DNA of 64,000 nucleotides from JBJFCE01 sp964437825 (GTDB lineage Bacteria; Bacillota; Clostridia; Lachnospirales; Lachnospiraceae). Positions 45,836 to 55,237 of the stretch are shown in pieces. The notes beneath the pieces are model-generated. The model did not search any database and was not told where the DNA came from. It worked only from the letters and a program-made list of their open reading frames with translations. Where the stretch lies: the NCBI GenBank assembly GCA_964437825.1, contig CAYTIH010000006.1, positions 8,168-72,167 on the forward strand, given 5' to 3'. Each line of letters begins with the position of its first letter. Position 1 is the first letter of the stretch. The position numbers and the translations under genes are program-made.

Positions 45836-48247
45836 CTACTCCGGTATACCGTAAAGTACACCTCTTGAGCCCGTTGCTATAAAGAATCTGCCAAAGGTAC
45901 GGCAGTCTCCGTCAATGCTGTTGATTTCTCCAAACATTTGTCTGTCCGTATTGATACGCTCCGCACTCGCAAGCTCATCAAAGCTGCGGTAAAATCCATA
46001 GACGCCATTCACCTTGCCGCAGAAATAAATCGCCTTTTGATCCTTTTTATAATTACTCCCCGGAGACAAAAGGCCAAGTCCCACACGGTATACCGCATCC
46101 TTCTCATGAGAAAGCTTTTTCAGCAAAATCTCATCTTGTTCCTTGTCATAAGTATATTTCCACAGGCCTCCCTCGGAAACCGCCATATAGAATACGCCGC
46201 TTTTTCCCGCTTCTCCGCGGATTTCCGTTTTATTCCTGGTATCTATGAGACCAAATTCAACCTCCGGAAAGGATGCCGTAATGCTCCTCTGGTAAAAGCT
46301 TATGCCGCCGTCCCTGCTGATATACATTTTGGAGGCATCTCCAAATCCGTAAAAAAGTTCGGAATCCGTCCGGTCGGAAAACACCTTCATTCTGCCCTCT
46401 GTAACTTCTGCTCCGTTTAGATCAAATACCCGTACTTTTTGAAAGGTAAGTCCCTGATCCTTGCTCACAATAACTCCCTCAATCGGCAGCATGATCATAT
46501 CGGCGACGGACCAGACAATAGTCTGCGTATCCGGGCTTAATGCCGCCCAGCCGGAATTGGTATTGGGATTCTCGATTCCGTGAAGCTGCCTGTCCAGATA
46601 ATCGGAAATCCCAAACGGCATCGGAAGGTGCTCAAAGCTCCTGCACTGATCCTTTGACAGGATCAGTCCTCCCTTGGTATGTCTTGTCCAGTTTCCTCTG
46701 GGTGTTACTATCACAGTCTCCGGCTCATCATCCGAGAAATCCGCATTGATACAGGTAATGTAGCGGTTACCCTCCGCATCGGCGAAGGAATTCTCACAGG
46801 GTCTGTCCACATCCTCAAAAGCAAAGCCGCCCAGATCCCCTACAATATCAATACATTGAACCCGTCCCCCCGTAGGACTGTATACATTCAGATGCACGGT
46901 TTCCTCAATTCCGTTGCAGCAATCGGAAAAGCTCCGGTCAGCCTGCAGCAGATTTTCACTTCTGAACACGCCGGTGCCGGAATTAAACCATACCTCATCC
47001 GGACAAAACGGGTTGATTTTAATATCACTGAGCCAATGAATCAGCGAACGGCCCCCATTGTACTCTTTTTTCATATACGGAGCATGGAAATGCATATTGC
47101 CGATTTCCAGATCATGCAAAATAACCTGCCAGTTTTCACCATAGTCCGCCGACAAATAAATCTTGTCCCCGTTACTTCGGCAAATCGTACTCAGTACCAA
47201 CAGTCCCGGCTTGGACGCACAGGAAGAAATCCCCGAAAAGCCGAAATTATAAGCGGCATGATGATGGTCTTTTTGGCCCTCCACTAACGGAAATAGCAAT
47301 TCATCCTCAAGTCTGGGGTCCCTTTGCGCAATTAAAACGGTATTGGAGGCATTCGGCGTAATCTCTTCCCATGATGAAATTCTTCCTCCGGAAAGGAAAT
47401 CATACCTGACCACCCGTCCGCCCAGCGTATCTCCGGAATCACAGCTGTATCCGTTTTCAACTACATAGGAGTTCTTTCCGGTATTGGCAAAAGTGACATA
47501 TAAATATTTTCCGTCATAGTCATAACGCTGTGCCACAAGTCCCGACATTCTGGATTCTTCAAAAAAATAATGCTCCGGTTCGGACAGCTGTTCAAAGCTT
47601 GTTCCCTGATCATAGGAAACATAAAGAGAATGCCCCCTTTGACCGTCACTTGTTTTTGTAGTAACGCCGGCGCTGCCCACCACCAGACAGTGATCCTCGG
47701 GGCTTACAAATACAAACGTCAGATACTGCTCCCCGCAGACATCCTTAACCGTCCATGTCTCTCCCCTGTCATGAGATATCAAAAAACCGTTTTGCTGGCT
47801 TGCAAAATAAAGCGTATCAGGATCCTTCTGCGATACCACCAGACGCATCCCCGTGCCTCTTCCGTTCAGATTGCCGTGTACCGGAACCGGAATAGTACGA
47901 TAAACAAAATGCTCCCCGTAATCCTCGGATACGGCAAGCGTACCTTTTCCTTTCTCCCATACGCCCGATGCAATATATAAACGCTCCGGATACCGATCAT
48001 CCAGCGCTGCGGCAATCGGAAATGTTTCATCCAGCTGATCGTTTGTCACATGATCAATCAGACTTTTCCATGTCTGCTTTTCATAATCAAAACGATAAAC
48101 GCCGCCGATATCGGTCCTGCAATACAGCACATGCTCTTTCTTTTTATGAAACAGAAAACCGGTAACGTAGCCGCCCCCGGGAATCGGCAGATTATGATAT
48201 TCATAAGGAACACTGTTCATATTTTCCATCCAAAACCCTCTTTCCAT
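45836..48247 (-). CDS. GH74-like xyloglucanase-type beta-propeller protein, no signal peptide
   Basis: 803 residues. The N terminus has the GH74 hallmark (IPGGGYVTGFLFH, then YCRTDIGGVYRFD), followed by a second hallmark near residue 490 (IVGDLGGFAFED) that holds the second catalytic aspartate in the family. Asp-box repeats (SHDRGETW, SKDQGLTF, SRDGGISF) mark the two propellers. GH74 enzymes cut xyloglucan or related glucans and are usually secreted; here no signal peptide or anchor is seen. Start at 48247 (AAAGG) or six codons later at MENMNSV. Confidence 0.85.
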   Translation of the reverse strand: MERGFWMENMNSVPYEYHNLPIPGGGYVTGFLFHKKKEHVLYCRTDIGGVYRFDYEKQTWKSLIDHVTNDQLDETFPIAAALDDRYPERLYIASGVWEKGKGTLAVSEDYGEHFVYRTIPVPVHGNLNGRGTGMRLVVSQKDPDTLYFASQQNGFLISHDRGETWTVKDVCGEQYLTFVFVSPEDHCLVVGSAGVTTKTSDGQRGHSLYVSYDQGTSFEQLSEPEHYFFEESRMSGLVAQRYDYDGKYLYVTFANTGKNSYVVENGYSCDSGDTLGGRVVRYDFLSGGRISSWEEITPNASNTVLIAQRDPRLEDELLFPLVEGQKDHHHAAYNFGFSGISSCASKPGLLVLSTICRSNGDKIYLSADYGENWQVILHDLEIGNMHFHAPYMKKEYNGGRSLIHWLSDIKINPFCPDEVWFNSGTGVFRSENLLQADRSFSDCCNGIEETVHLNVYSPTGGRVQCIDIVGDLGGFAFEDVDRPCENSFADAEGNRYITCINADFSDDEPETVIVTPRGNWTRHTKGGLILSKDQCRSFEHLPMPFGISDYLDRQLHGIENPNTNSGWAALSPDTQTIVWSVADMIMLPIEGVIVSKDQGLTFQKVRVFDLNGAEVTEGRMKVFSDRTDSELFYGFGDASKMYISRDGGISFYQRSITASFPEVEFGLIDTRNKTEIRGEAGKSGVFYMAVSEGGLWKYTYDKEQDEILLKKLSHEKDAVYRVGLGLLSPGSNYKKDQKAIYFCGKVNGVYGFYRSFDELASAERINTDRQMFGEINSIDGDCRTFGRFFIATGSRGVLYGIPE

Positions 48248-48368
48248 TTTTTACCTTTATTTTAACATTCTAACCTATTTCTCCGGAAAAATATACCTAT
48301 TTTTTGCCGAAATAACCGATTGCCGCGATACACACATATGCGCTTTCCCGATTTTAACGCAAACCTTG

Positions 48369-48416
48369 TTCAAGATCAGCTCAAGAATCAGTTCAAGATC
48401 AGGAGTTCAAGATCAG
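48369..48416 (+). repeat. Four direct copies of TTCAAGATCAG before the ABC operon promoter
   Basis: Copies start at 48369, 48381 (TCAAGAATCAG), 48392 and 48406, separated by 12, 11 and 14 bp. The last ends 12 bp before the -35 hexamer, a position suited to an activator or regulator binding in tandem. Confidence 0.7.
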
Positions 48417-48428
48417 TTGTCGAAATTC

Positions 48429-48457
48429 TTGAAAAGACGGCTCATGTTTGATATACT
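48429..48457 (+). promoter_or_regulatory. Housekeeping promoter of the ABC exporter operon
   Basis: TTGAAA (48429-48434), a 17-bp spacer and TATACT (48452-48457). The predicted start is about 48464, giving a short leader before the ATG at 48479 (AAGGG upstream). Confidence 0.8.
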
Positions 48458-48478
48458 TGAATCTGAAGGGACTATGCT

Positions 48479-49156
48479 ATGCTGACAATCAGGGATCTAA
48501 CATTTTCCTATCATCGGAAGAATATTATAAATCATATCGATTTGCAGATAGAGCAGGGAGACTGTATCGGCATCGTCGGTGCAAACGGGTGCGGTAAATC
48601 AACACTGCTCTCCGTGATCGCCGGCGCTCAAAAAGCCGCCGGGGGCAGCATTGCTTTTGAGCAGGAAGCGTTTTCTTCCAATTCTCAAAAGCGTATCGAC
48701 AGGATTGGATATGTTCCTCAGGATAATCCTCTGGTTCCGGATTTGTCCGTGCGTGATAATCTGTTTTTATGGTTCCGCGGCGATCGCAGCGCCTTTCATA
48801 AGGAACTTCAGACCGGCTTTTTACAGCTTATGAATTTATCTGAAGTTCTTTCCATGCCCGTATCCAAGCTTTCCGGAGGCATGAAAAAACGAGTCAGTCT
48901 CGGGCTTGCGCTTCAAAATCATCCCGCATTTCTGATTTTGGATGAACCCAGTGCAGCTCTTGATCTGGTCTGTAAAGCAGATATCCGCCGCTATTTGTCA
49001 CTTTATCTGTCAAACGGGGGAACTGTCTTAATCACCACCCATGAGGAATCGGAGCTTTCTTTATGCAATAAGCTCTATCTGCTCAAGCACGGGCTTTTAC
49101 ATCAGATTCATCCTTCGCTGCGCGGAGACGACCTGATCGACCTAATAAAAGCATAA
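48479..49156 (+). CDS. ABC transporter ATPase of an exporter operon
   Basis: 225 residues. Walker A is GANGCGKST, the signature is LSGGMKKRVSLGLAL, Walker B is FLILDEPSAALDL, followed by the switch region TTHEESE. A single small ATPase without further domains, as in ABC-2 exporters. Its operon continues with a repeat-rich membrane protein and two ABC-2 permeases. Confidence 0.93.
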   Translation: MLTIRDLTFSYHRKNIINHIDLQIEQGDCIGIVGANGCGKSTLLSVIAGAQKAAGGSIAFEQEAFSSNSQKRIDRIGYVPQDNPLVPDLSVRDNLFLWFRGDRSAFHKELQTGFLQLMNLSEVLSMPVSKLSGGMKKRVSLGLALQNHPAFLILDEPSAALDLVCKADIRRYLSLYLSNGGTVLITTHEESELSLCNKLYLLKHGLLHQIHPSLRGDDLIDLIKA

Positions 49157-49176
49157 AATTTTACGGAGGGGACATT

Positions 49177-51632
49177 ATGTATCCAGAAGACGAAGAATCC
49201 AAAACCATTCCACTGCAGCCTGCCGATGGCACCGGCGCTTCTCCTGCACAAAATGCAGTTCAAGAGCCGCAAAGTACCGACAGTCAGGACAATGGTCGCG
49301 AACAAAACCAAACGCAGAGCCAGACCTATCAGAATCCTGATGGTCAGAATATGAATCAGGCTTATCAGAGTCCTTACGACCAGAATCAGGCTCAAAATCA
49401 AGCTCAGAATCAAGCTTATCAGAACCCTTACGGCCAGAATCAGGCTCAAAATCAAGCCCAGAATCAAGCTTATCAGAACCCTTACGGCCAGAATCAGGCT
49501 CAAAATCAAGCCCAGAATCAAGCTTATCAGAACCCTTACGGCCAGAATCAGGCTCAAAATCAAGCTCNNNNNNNNNNNNNNNNNNNNNNNNNNNNNNNNN
49601 NNNNNNNNNNNNNNNNNNNNNNNNNNNNNNNNNNNNNNNNNNNNNNNNNNNNNNNNNNNNNNNNNNNCAGAATCAAGCTTATCAGAACCCTTACGGCCAG
49701 AATCAGGCTCAAAATCAAGCTCAGAATCAAGCTTATCAGAACCCTTACGGCCAGAATCAGAATCAGACCTACCCGAATCCTTATGACCAGAACCAGAATC
49801 AGACCTACCAGAATCCTTATGACCAGAACCAGAATCAGACCTACCAGAATCCTTACGGCCAGAACCAGAATCAGACCTACCAGAATCCTTATGGTCAGAG
49901 CCAGAGCCAGAACACCAATCCTTATGGTCAGAATATGAATCAGACCGCTGCGGGAATGTATCAGGGCTTTCAGCAGACCTATCAGCAGGGTACGAATCAG
50001 GGGTACAATACACAGCAGGGCTATCAGAATCCTTACTATGTTAATGCTGCCGGCATGAATCCAAACGATTTTAACGGAGGATCTCCCAAGAAAAAATCAA
50101 AGCGGAGAATTATCATTCCCATCGTTATTCTTCTGATTGTTTTAATTATCATAGGTGTAGTGCTCTTCTTTGTATTTCGTAAGAATGAGTCTCCAAAAGA
50201 TGTTGTTACCTCAGCTATGAACAACACCTTTTCCCAAAAAGTGCCTACCTCCGTTTCTTCCTATATCGGCAGCGATGAATTAAATAAGCTGGTAGAGTCC
50301 GGCGCTTATGAGGAATCCTTTACATTAAACATTACCAGTCTTGACGGATACTCCATGCCAAATGAGGCATATCTGCTTGAAGGAATGGGTTTGTCAGCAG
50401 TCGTATCTTCGGATCTCAATAATGAGCAGTTTTCAGGATGCGTTGCGCTTACCTATGGCGGAATTTCTTATCTTGACTTCAAGATCTATGCTTACGACGA
50501 TTATATGGCTGTTTCCTGTCCTTCTTTATTTGACGGCTATATCGAGTTCAAGACAAGTGATTTCAGCAGGGACTTCAACAACTCACCGCTCTCCTCTATG
50601 CTGGGTGAGACCATTGATACCGTAGTTACTTTTGATTTCTTCGAATATATGAAAGAAATCTCTTCCAATACGAATGTAAATACCGAGCTTCCCGATGAAA
50701 TCAATGAATTCATGGAAAACATCGAATACAGAAAAGCGGATGCCCTGACGATCGAAATCAACGGAAAGTCCCAGAACTGTCAGGGATATGACGTCGTTGT
50801 CACTCCGGAGGCTATGGAAGCGATTGCATCCTATATTGCCGATCAGTCCTCAGTAAGTCTGAGTGAAATCAAAGAATATCTTCCGTCAGAGGAACTTGTT
50901 TTTACGGTATATGTGGATAATCAGGACCGCATGGTTCAGCTTTCCTTTAATACCTCTATGAAGGTTGATTATTACACCATGACAATACAAGGAGACCTTT
51001 CCTTTATCGGCAAGGACCGCCCGACTGATCAGATCAGCGGTGTTATTGACGTAACCATGGCGGGAAGTACCTTAAGCATAACCATCAACAGTCTGACCAA
51101 CAATACGGACACTACTTCCGTAACCAATGCGAATATCGACATGTCAATGGCGGATATGAATATCGGCAGCGTTACTTATTCTTCTTCCTTTGATACGCAG
51201 TCCGGCAACTATTATTTATCTCTGGAATCGGAGGTCATGTACGAAACTCTGATCGATTTGTGTCTGGATACAACCTATCATGATGTTGTTGCGGGAAAAG
51301 GCTATACCTGTGATATTAATGAGCTCTATATCAATATTGGGGATGAATTTGAAATCGGAATGGACGGTTCCTTATCTGTCGCACCTTTATCCGGCAGCGT
51401 TGAACAGCCTTCAGGCACTTCATACGATCTGTTCCAGATGACAGAAAGCGACTTTGAAGCGCTTGCGGCGGAAATGACTGACAATCTCTTAAATAGTCCT
51501 TTTGCAAGTATCGTTGGAGAGATCTATGATGAATATTCCTTTGACGATTATGACGACTATTATTATGATGATTATTATGACGATTATGATGATTATTATG
51601 ATTATGATGATTTTTATGATTTTGACTTTTGA
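49177..51632 (+). CDS. Repeat-rich (Asn/Gln) single-pass membrane protein with an Asp/Tyr tail, interrupted by an assembly gap
   Basis: One gene that the 100-N gap at 49568 breaks into two frames. Before the gap it begins MYPEDEESKTIPLQPADG and enters copies of an 18-residue unit (NQAQNQAQNQAYQNPYGQ); after it the same unit resumes, then 12-residue units (NQNQTYQNPYGQ). Then a membrane helix (RRIIIPIVILLIVLIIIG) near 49.1+0.9 kb, an extracellular domain of about 400 residues, and a tail of ~32 residues made almost only of Asp, Tyr and Phe. The N-terminal half is cytoplasmic if the basic residues before the helix are inside. It lies in an ABC exporter operon, 20 bp after the ATPase. Function unknown. 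Confidence 0.85.
49376..49925 (+). repeat. 54-bp and 36-bp coding repeats
   Basis: The first array has a 54-bp unit encoding NQAQNQAQNQAYQNPYGQ, at least three copies before and two after the gap. The second array, after about 49750, has a 36-bp unit encoding NQNQTYQNPYGQ, four copies with Tyr-Pro and Asp variants. Both end in NPYGQ or NPYDQ. Confidence 0.9.
49568..49667. other. Assembly gap (100 N) inside the 54-bp repeat
   Basis: Exactly 100 N. The left frame (from 49177) and the right frame (open to 51632) agree only if the real length is 100 plus 1 modulo 3. The gap is therefore a placeholder, not a measured length. Confidence 0.95.
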
Positions 51633-51694
51633 TCATTATGATATATCATAAACCCAAATGTGGATCATGATGGATTTCAGTTCATTGACAAACT

Positions 51695-52933
51695 ATGAAA
51701 CTGCGTGCACGCTACTACTATTATGAATGGAAAAGGATATTGAAATATATCCCACAAATGCTAATCGGAGCAATTGTACTGGTCATGATGGCCGGTGCAA
51801 TTGCTTTTTGTGCTGTTCAGATATTTACGGATACGGATGCTGCTCCCAAAGTGCGTGTTGCCTTTGTCGTGGATGACCAATCAGACAGCCTATCCCTGCT
51901 TGTTGACTTTATCGGCAGTATGAAGAGCACGGAAAACAGTTTTATTTTTCAGGAAATGAGCTTAAATGATGCCCAAACATCGCTTGATCACGGAGATATT
52001 TCCGCCGTCATGATTCTGCCGCAGCAGGTTATTTCCGGTATTATGGATGGCTCCAACAGGCATATTCAGGTCATTCTGTCGGACCATGATCCGCTTTCGG
52101 CCATTTTATTACAGGAGCTGGCAGCAGCCGGAGCAAAAATACTCTCCAGCGCCCAGGCAGGCACCTATACCATGACGGAGCTATATATCAATGCAGGTCT
52201 TTCGGACAGTCTCTCTGCTGCATATACGGCGCTTGATCTCAGAAATCTGCAATATGCACTAGTGCGGGATGATCTGTTTCGCTGCGCAAGTGCGGATCCC
52301 ACCGGGAAGGTACCAGTCACCTCCTATTATCTGGCCTCGGGTCTTATTTTCTTTTTTCTGATGTTCGGGACAGGCTGTGTCATCTTCTATGATAAGGGTT
52401 CCAAATCAAGAGTCCTGAAGCTCAAAAGCATCGGAATCGGTACCCTGAGCGAATGTTTTTCTCACTTTCTCGGTATCCTGTTTTATCAGCTGATCCCGGC
52501 TTTGCTGGTCTGCATCCCGTTTATCAGACAGCTTTTTCTCAAATCAATGAATCTAAAGACCTTTGGCGGACTTGTATTCTTATTATTGATCTTCCTACTG
52601 GCTTCCTGTTCCTATCTCTTTTTTCTGCTGGAGGCTTCATCAACGGCCGCTTTTGCCGTCATATTCATTTTCAGCGTCACGATACTCATGATGCTTGTTT
52701 GCGGATGCTTTATCCCGACCGGACTTATGCCGTCTGCTCTGATTTCCTGGTCACGTTATCTCCCCGCAGGCGATATGATGCAGCAATGGTTTCATATTCT
52801 CAGTTATCTGAACAAAACCTCTTATCAGTACGGAGCTCTTTTTGATCATACCTGTCTGCGTCTGCTGATGTTCACACTGCTTTTTTATGCGGCAGGTGTA
52901 CTGATTCATGGTATAAGGAGGCGAAATCTATGA
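51695..52933 (+). CDS. ABC-2 type permease, first of a pair
   Basis: 412 residues. A membrane helix near 17-40 (MLIGAIVLVMMAGAIAF), then a ~170-residue extracellular domain, then five helices (YLASGLIFFFLMFGTGCVIF and later). This is the ABC2_membrane_3 architecture with a large outer loop. It follows the repeat protein by 62 bp, and its end overlaps the next gene by 4 bp (ATGA). Confidence 0.9.
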   Translation: MKLRARYYYYEWKRILKYIPQMLIGAIVLVMMAGAIAFCAVQIFTDTDAAPKVRVAFVVDDQSDSLSLLVDFIGSMKSTENSFIFQEMSLNDAQTSLDHGDISAVMILPQQVISGIMDGSNRHIQVILSDHDPLSAILLQELAAAGAKILSSAQAGTYTMTELYINAGLSDSLSAAYTALDLRNLQYALVRDDLFRCASADPTGKVPVTSYYLASGLIFFFLMFGTGCVIFYDKGSKSRVLKLKSIGIGTLSECFSHFLGILFYQLIPALLVCIPFIRQLFLKSMNLKTFGGLVFLLLIFLLASCSYLFFLLEASSTAAFAVIFIFSVTILMMLVCGCFIPTGLMPSALISWSRYLPAGDMMQQWFHILSYLNKTSYQYGALFDHTCLRLLMFTLLFYAAGVLIHGIRRRNL

Positions 52934-53958
52934 AATTTTCCTTCTGGTACCGTTATCTGATATTATCGGTGAAGCGTACGTTAAAAAAACCGTTTTCCAT
53001 CCTATTGCTTTGTCTGTTTCCGCTGATTACCTTTCTGTTCCTGAACTTCGGATCTCAGGAAACGGGATTATATGTTGCAGTCTATGCCGATGCCGGGGAT
53101 GGCTTTTCCCAGAAGCTTGTCTCAAAGCTCGCAGACAGAAACGGTATTTATCATTTTTATCAGGCCGATTCCAAAGAACTGTTGTATCAGGATGTCGCAT
53201 CAGGATATGCGGAATGCGGATATGTATTTCCGGATGAGCTGCTTGACAATTTAGATGCCGGCAGGAAGAAAAATCTGGTAGATGTGGTTGTATCAACCTC
53301 AACTACCATGAGCAAAATCACAAATGAAATTGTATATTCCGAGCTTTTCGAAGAATATTCTCTGTGCATTTTGGAAGACTACCTGACCGAATCAGGTACG
53401 CTTGAAGGGATAACCGATTCCGAAATTGAATCCCTTTATAGAAAATATTTAAGCAACGGTTCCACCTTTGCTTTTGATTTTACCGGTGCCTATCAGGATT
53501 ATCACGCAATCCGAAACGGCATGACCGAACATACGGTAACCGGGATGATCGGTATTCTGATTTTACTTGGCAGCTTTTCCGGATTATTCCAATACGCCGA
53601 TGATAACAAGCAGAAAATCTATGCAAGCATTCCCGCTTCTTCCAAACGGCTGCTCGCTCTCACACAGATCGCGTGTCCTCTTCTGCTGTTCTTGCTGGCC
53701 GGGGGACTGTGCCTTGTGCAAATCGGTTCCTTTACGGATACAGGCAGTATCCTTCGATATCTCTGCTATGGACTACTGGTACTGCTTGTCTGCATCCTGC
53801 TGTATCCGTTCCTGCGCTTTCGAATGATCCTGTTAGTCATTTTACCGCTCTATCTGATTGGATGCATGATTTTCACACCAATGTTTATAGATATTACGCT
53901 TTATCTGCCAAAGCTTGCATGGATCAGCCGGTTATTCATTACCTATTATCTGCTGTAA
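52930..53958 (+). CDS. ABC-2 type permease, second of a pair
   Basis: 342 residues. Same layout as its neighbour: helix near 19-40 (FSILLLCLFPLITFLFLNF), an extracellular domain of about 165 residues, and at least five C-terminal helices (MIGILILLGSFSGLF, then ILLVILPLYLIGCMIF). The two permeases probably form a heterodimer served by the ATPase. It ends 41 bp from the convergent VWA gene. Confidence 0.9.
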   Translation: MKFSFWYRYLILSVKRTLKKPFSILLLCLFPLITFLFLNFGSQETGLYVAVYADAGDGFSQKLVSKLADRNGIYHFYQADSKELLYQDVASGYAECGYVFPDELLDNLDAGRKKNLVDVVVSTSTTMSKITNEIVYSELFEEYSLCILEDYLTESGTLEGITDSEIESLYRKYLSNGSTFAFDFTGAYQDYHAIRNGMTEHTVTGMIGILILLGSFSGLFQYADDNKQKIYASIPASSKRLLALTQIACPLLLFLLAGGLCLVQIGSFTDTGSILRYLCYGLLVLLVCILLYPFLRFRMILLVILPLYLIGCMIFTPMFIDITLYLPKLAWISRLFITYYLL

Positions 53959-53999
53959 AAGACATCTGTTTTCCATACACGCTTACGGCATATTTGCTG

Positions 54000-55205
54000 C
54001 TACTTATTTTGCATCAGCTTAATCATTGCATCATTCAGTCCTTTGACCGTCAGCTTATACATAGGAAGCAGACTCTTGATCGCAGTTTCCGCTTCTCTCC
54101 ACGGCGCATTTCCGGGTGCCATCTTGGGATTGAGCCATACAATCTTTTTATAATGGCGCTTGATCAGCTGCAGCCATTCCCAACCGGATAATCCGTCATT
54201 GGGGCCTCTGTAGTTCCCGTTTGCGGAATACAGTTCCTCCGGTGCCATTGCGGCATCTCCCACAATGACAACCTTATAGTCACTGTCCAAATTCCGGAAC
54301 ATCCACTCCGTATCAATCCAGTCCCCATTCTCGCACTCCGGCGTCTTATAAACCTTACTATAAATACAATTGTGAAAATAATAACATTTTACATCCTTAT
54401 AATGTCTGGATTTATTCACAGCCTGAAACAATTCATTCAAAAGGGAACTGTAAGGTATCATGGTTCCGCCGGAATCCATTAACAGTAACAGCTTTACGGC
54501 ATTTTTCCTGGGTTTTTGCATGACAATCTGAAGACATCCCCCATGATTACAGGTCTTATCAACCGTACCGTCAATATCCAGCTCCGTCTCTGGAATATCA
54601 AGCTTTGTGGAGAACTGGTGGAGCCTTCGAAATGCCAGCTGAAACTGTCTGTTCGTCAATACTCTGTCATCACGAAAGTCCTTATATTTTCTGGCGCCGA
54701 CCACTTCAAAAGCAGACTGATAACCGGTCTGACCTCCTACCCGGATACCGCCCATATTCCCGCCGGTATTGCCGAACATGGTCTTTCCCATCGTTCCGAT
54801 CCAGAAGCTTCCACCGTTATGCTCGGAATCCTGATCGCGCAGACGATCCTTGAACTTTGTCTCCACGTCTTCCTTGTCAATCTGAACGGAGTCCTCCATC
54901 TGATTCATGTAATCCCGGTTCATTTCATGCAGCAGATCATTCATATCGGGTTTATCCAGCCATTTCAGCATCTGATCCGTAACCGTACGGTCATTCTTTC
55001 CGGCCCGAAAACACTCCTCAAAGGTCATATCGAATTTATCAAAATCGGTTTCACTTTTTACCAGAATCATTCTGGCCAGATAATAAAATCCAGTCAGACT
55101 GCTCTCATGAAGTCCCTGACATAGCGCATCCTGAAGTGTCAGCCACTCTCCAAGCGAGACATTCAAGCCGTTTTCACGAAGTTTATAGAAAAATCCCGTA
55201 AACAT
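54000..55205 (-). CDS. CoxE-like VWA-domain protein, partner of a MoxR ATPase
   Basis: 401 residues from the ATG at 55205 (GGGGGTAAC upstream). The long N-terminal part is helical; the C-terminal VWA-like domain reads KLLLLMDSGGTM, which replaces the MIDAS pattern D-x-S-x-S by D-S-G-G-T, followed by VVIVGDAAMAP. Proteins of this family work with MoxR ATPases to mature or insert metals. It follows the moxR-like gene by 32 bp. Confidence 0.85.
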   Translation of the reverse strand: MFTGFFYKLRENGLNVSLGEWLTLQDALCQGLHESSLTGFYYLARMILVKSETDFDKFDMTFEECFRAGKNDRTVTDQMLKWLDKPDMNDLLHEMNRDYMNQMEDSVQIDKEDVETKFKDRLRDQDSEHNGGSFWIGTMGKTMFGNTGGNMGGIRVGGQTGYQSAFEVVGARKYKDFRDDRVLTNRQFQLAFRRLHQFSTKLDIPETELDIDGTVDKTCNHGGCLQIVMQKPRKNAVKLLLLMDSGGTMIPYSSLLNELFQAVNKSRHYKDVKCYYFHNCIYSKVYKTPECENGDWIDTEWMFRNLDSDYKVVIVGDAAMAPEELYSANGNYRGPNDGLSGWEWLQLIKRHYKKIVWLNPKMAPGNAPWREAETAIKSLLPMYKLTVKGLNDAMIKLMQNK

Positions 55206-55237
55206 GTTACCCCCATTCCGAAGCAATCCTTTTGATA

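Larger units (their letters stand above)
48248..48478. other. Divergent intergenic region before the ABC exporter operon
   Basis: The 231 bp between the GH74-like and ABC ATPase starts. It holds the direct repeats and the plus-strand promoter listed separately; the rest is AT-rich and unremarkable. Confidence 0.6.

Noticed and set aside
49376..49925. CRISPR-like periodic repeats
   Set aside because: Units follow each other without unique spacers and are in frame; the 15-bp and 18-bp arrays likewise have no spacers.
49568..49938. Apparent frameshift splitting the repeat-rich membrane protein into two genes
   Set aside because: The shift equals the phase of the placeholder gap; the repeat unit is identical on both sides.
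49108..50013. Minus-strand frame with Ser/Asp/Gly-rich repeats that looks like a surface repeat protein
   Set aside because: It is the reverse reading of the NPYGQ-type coding repeats; the plus strand has the membrane helix, outer domain and operon context.
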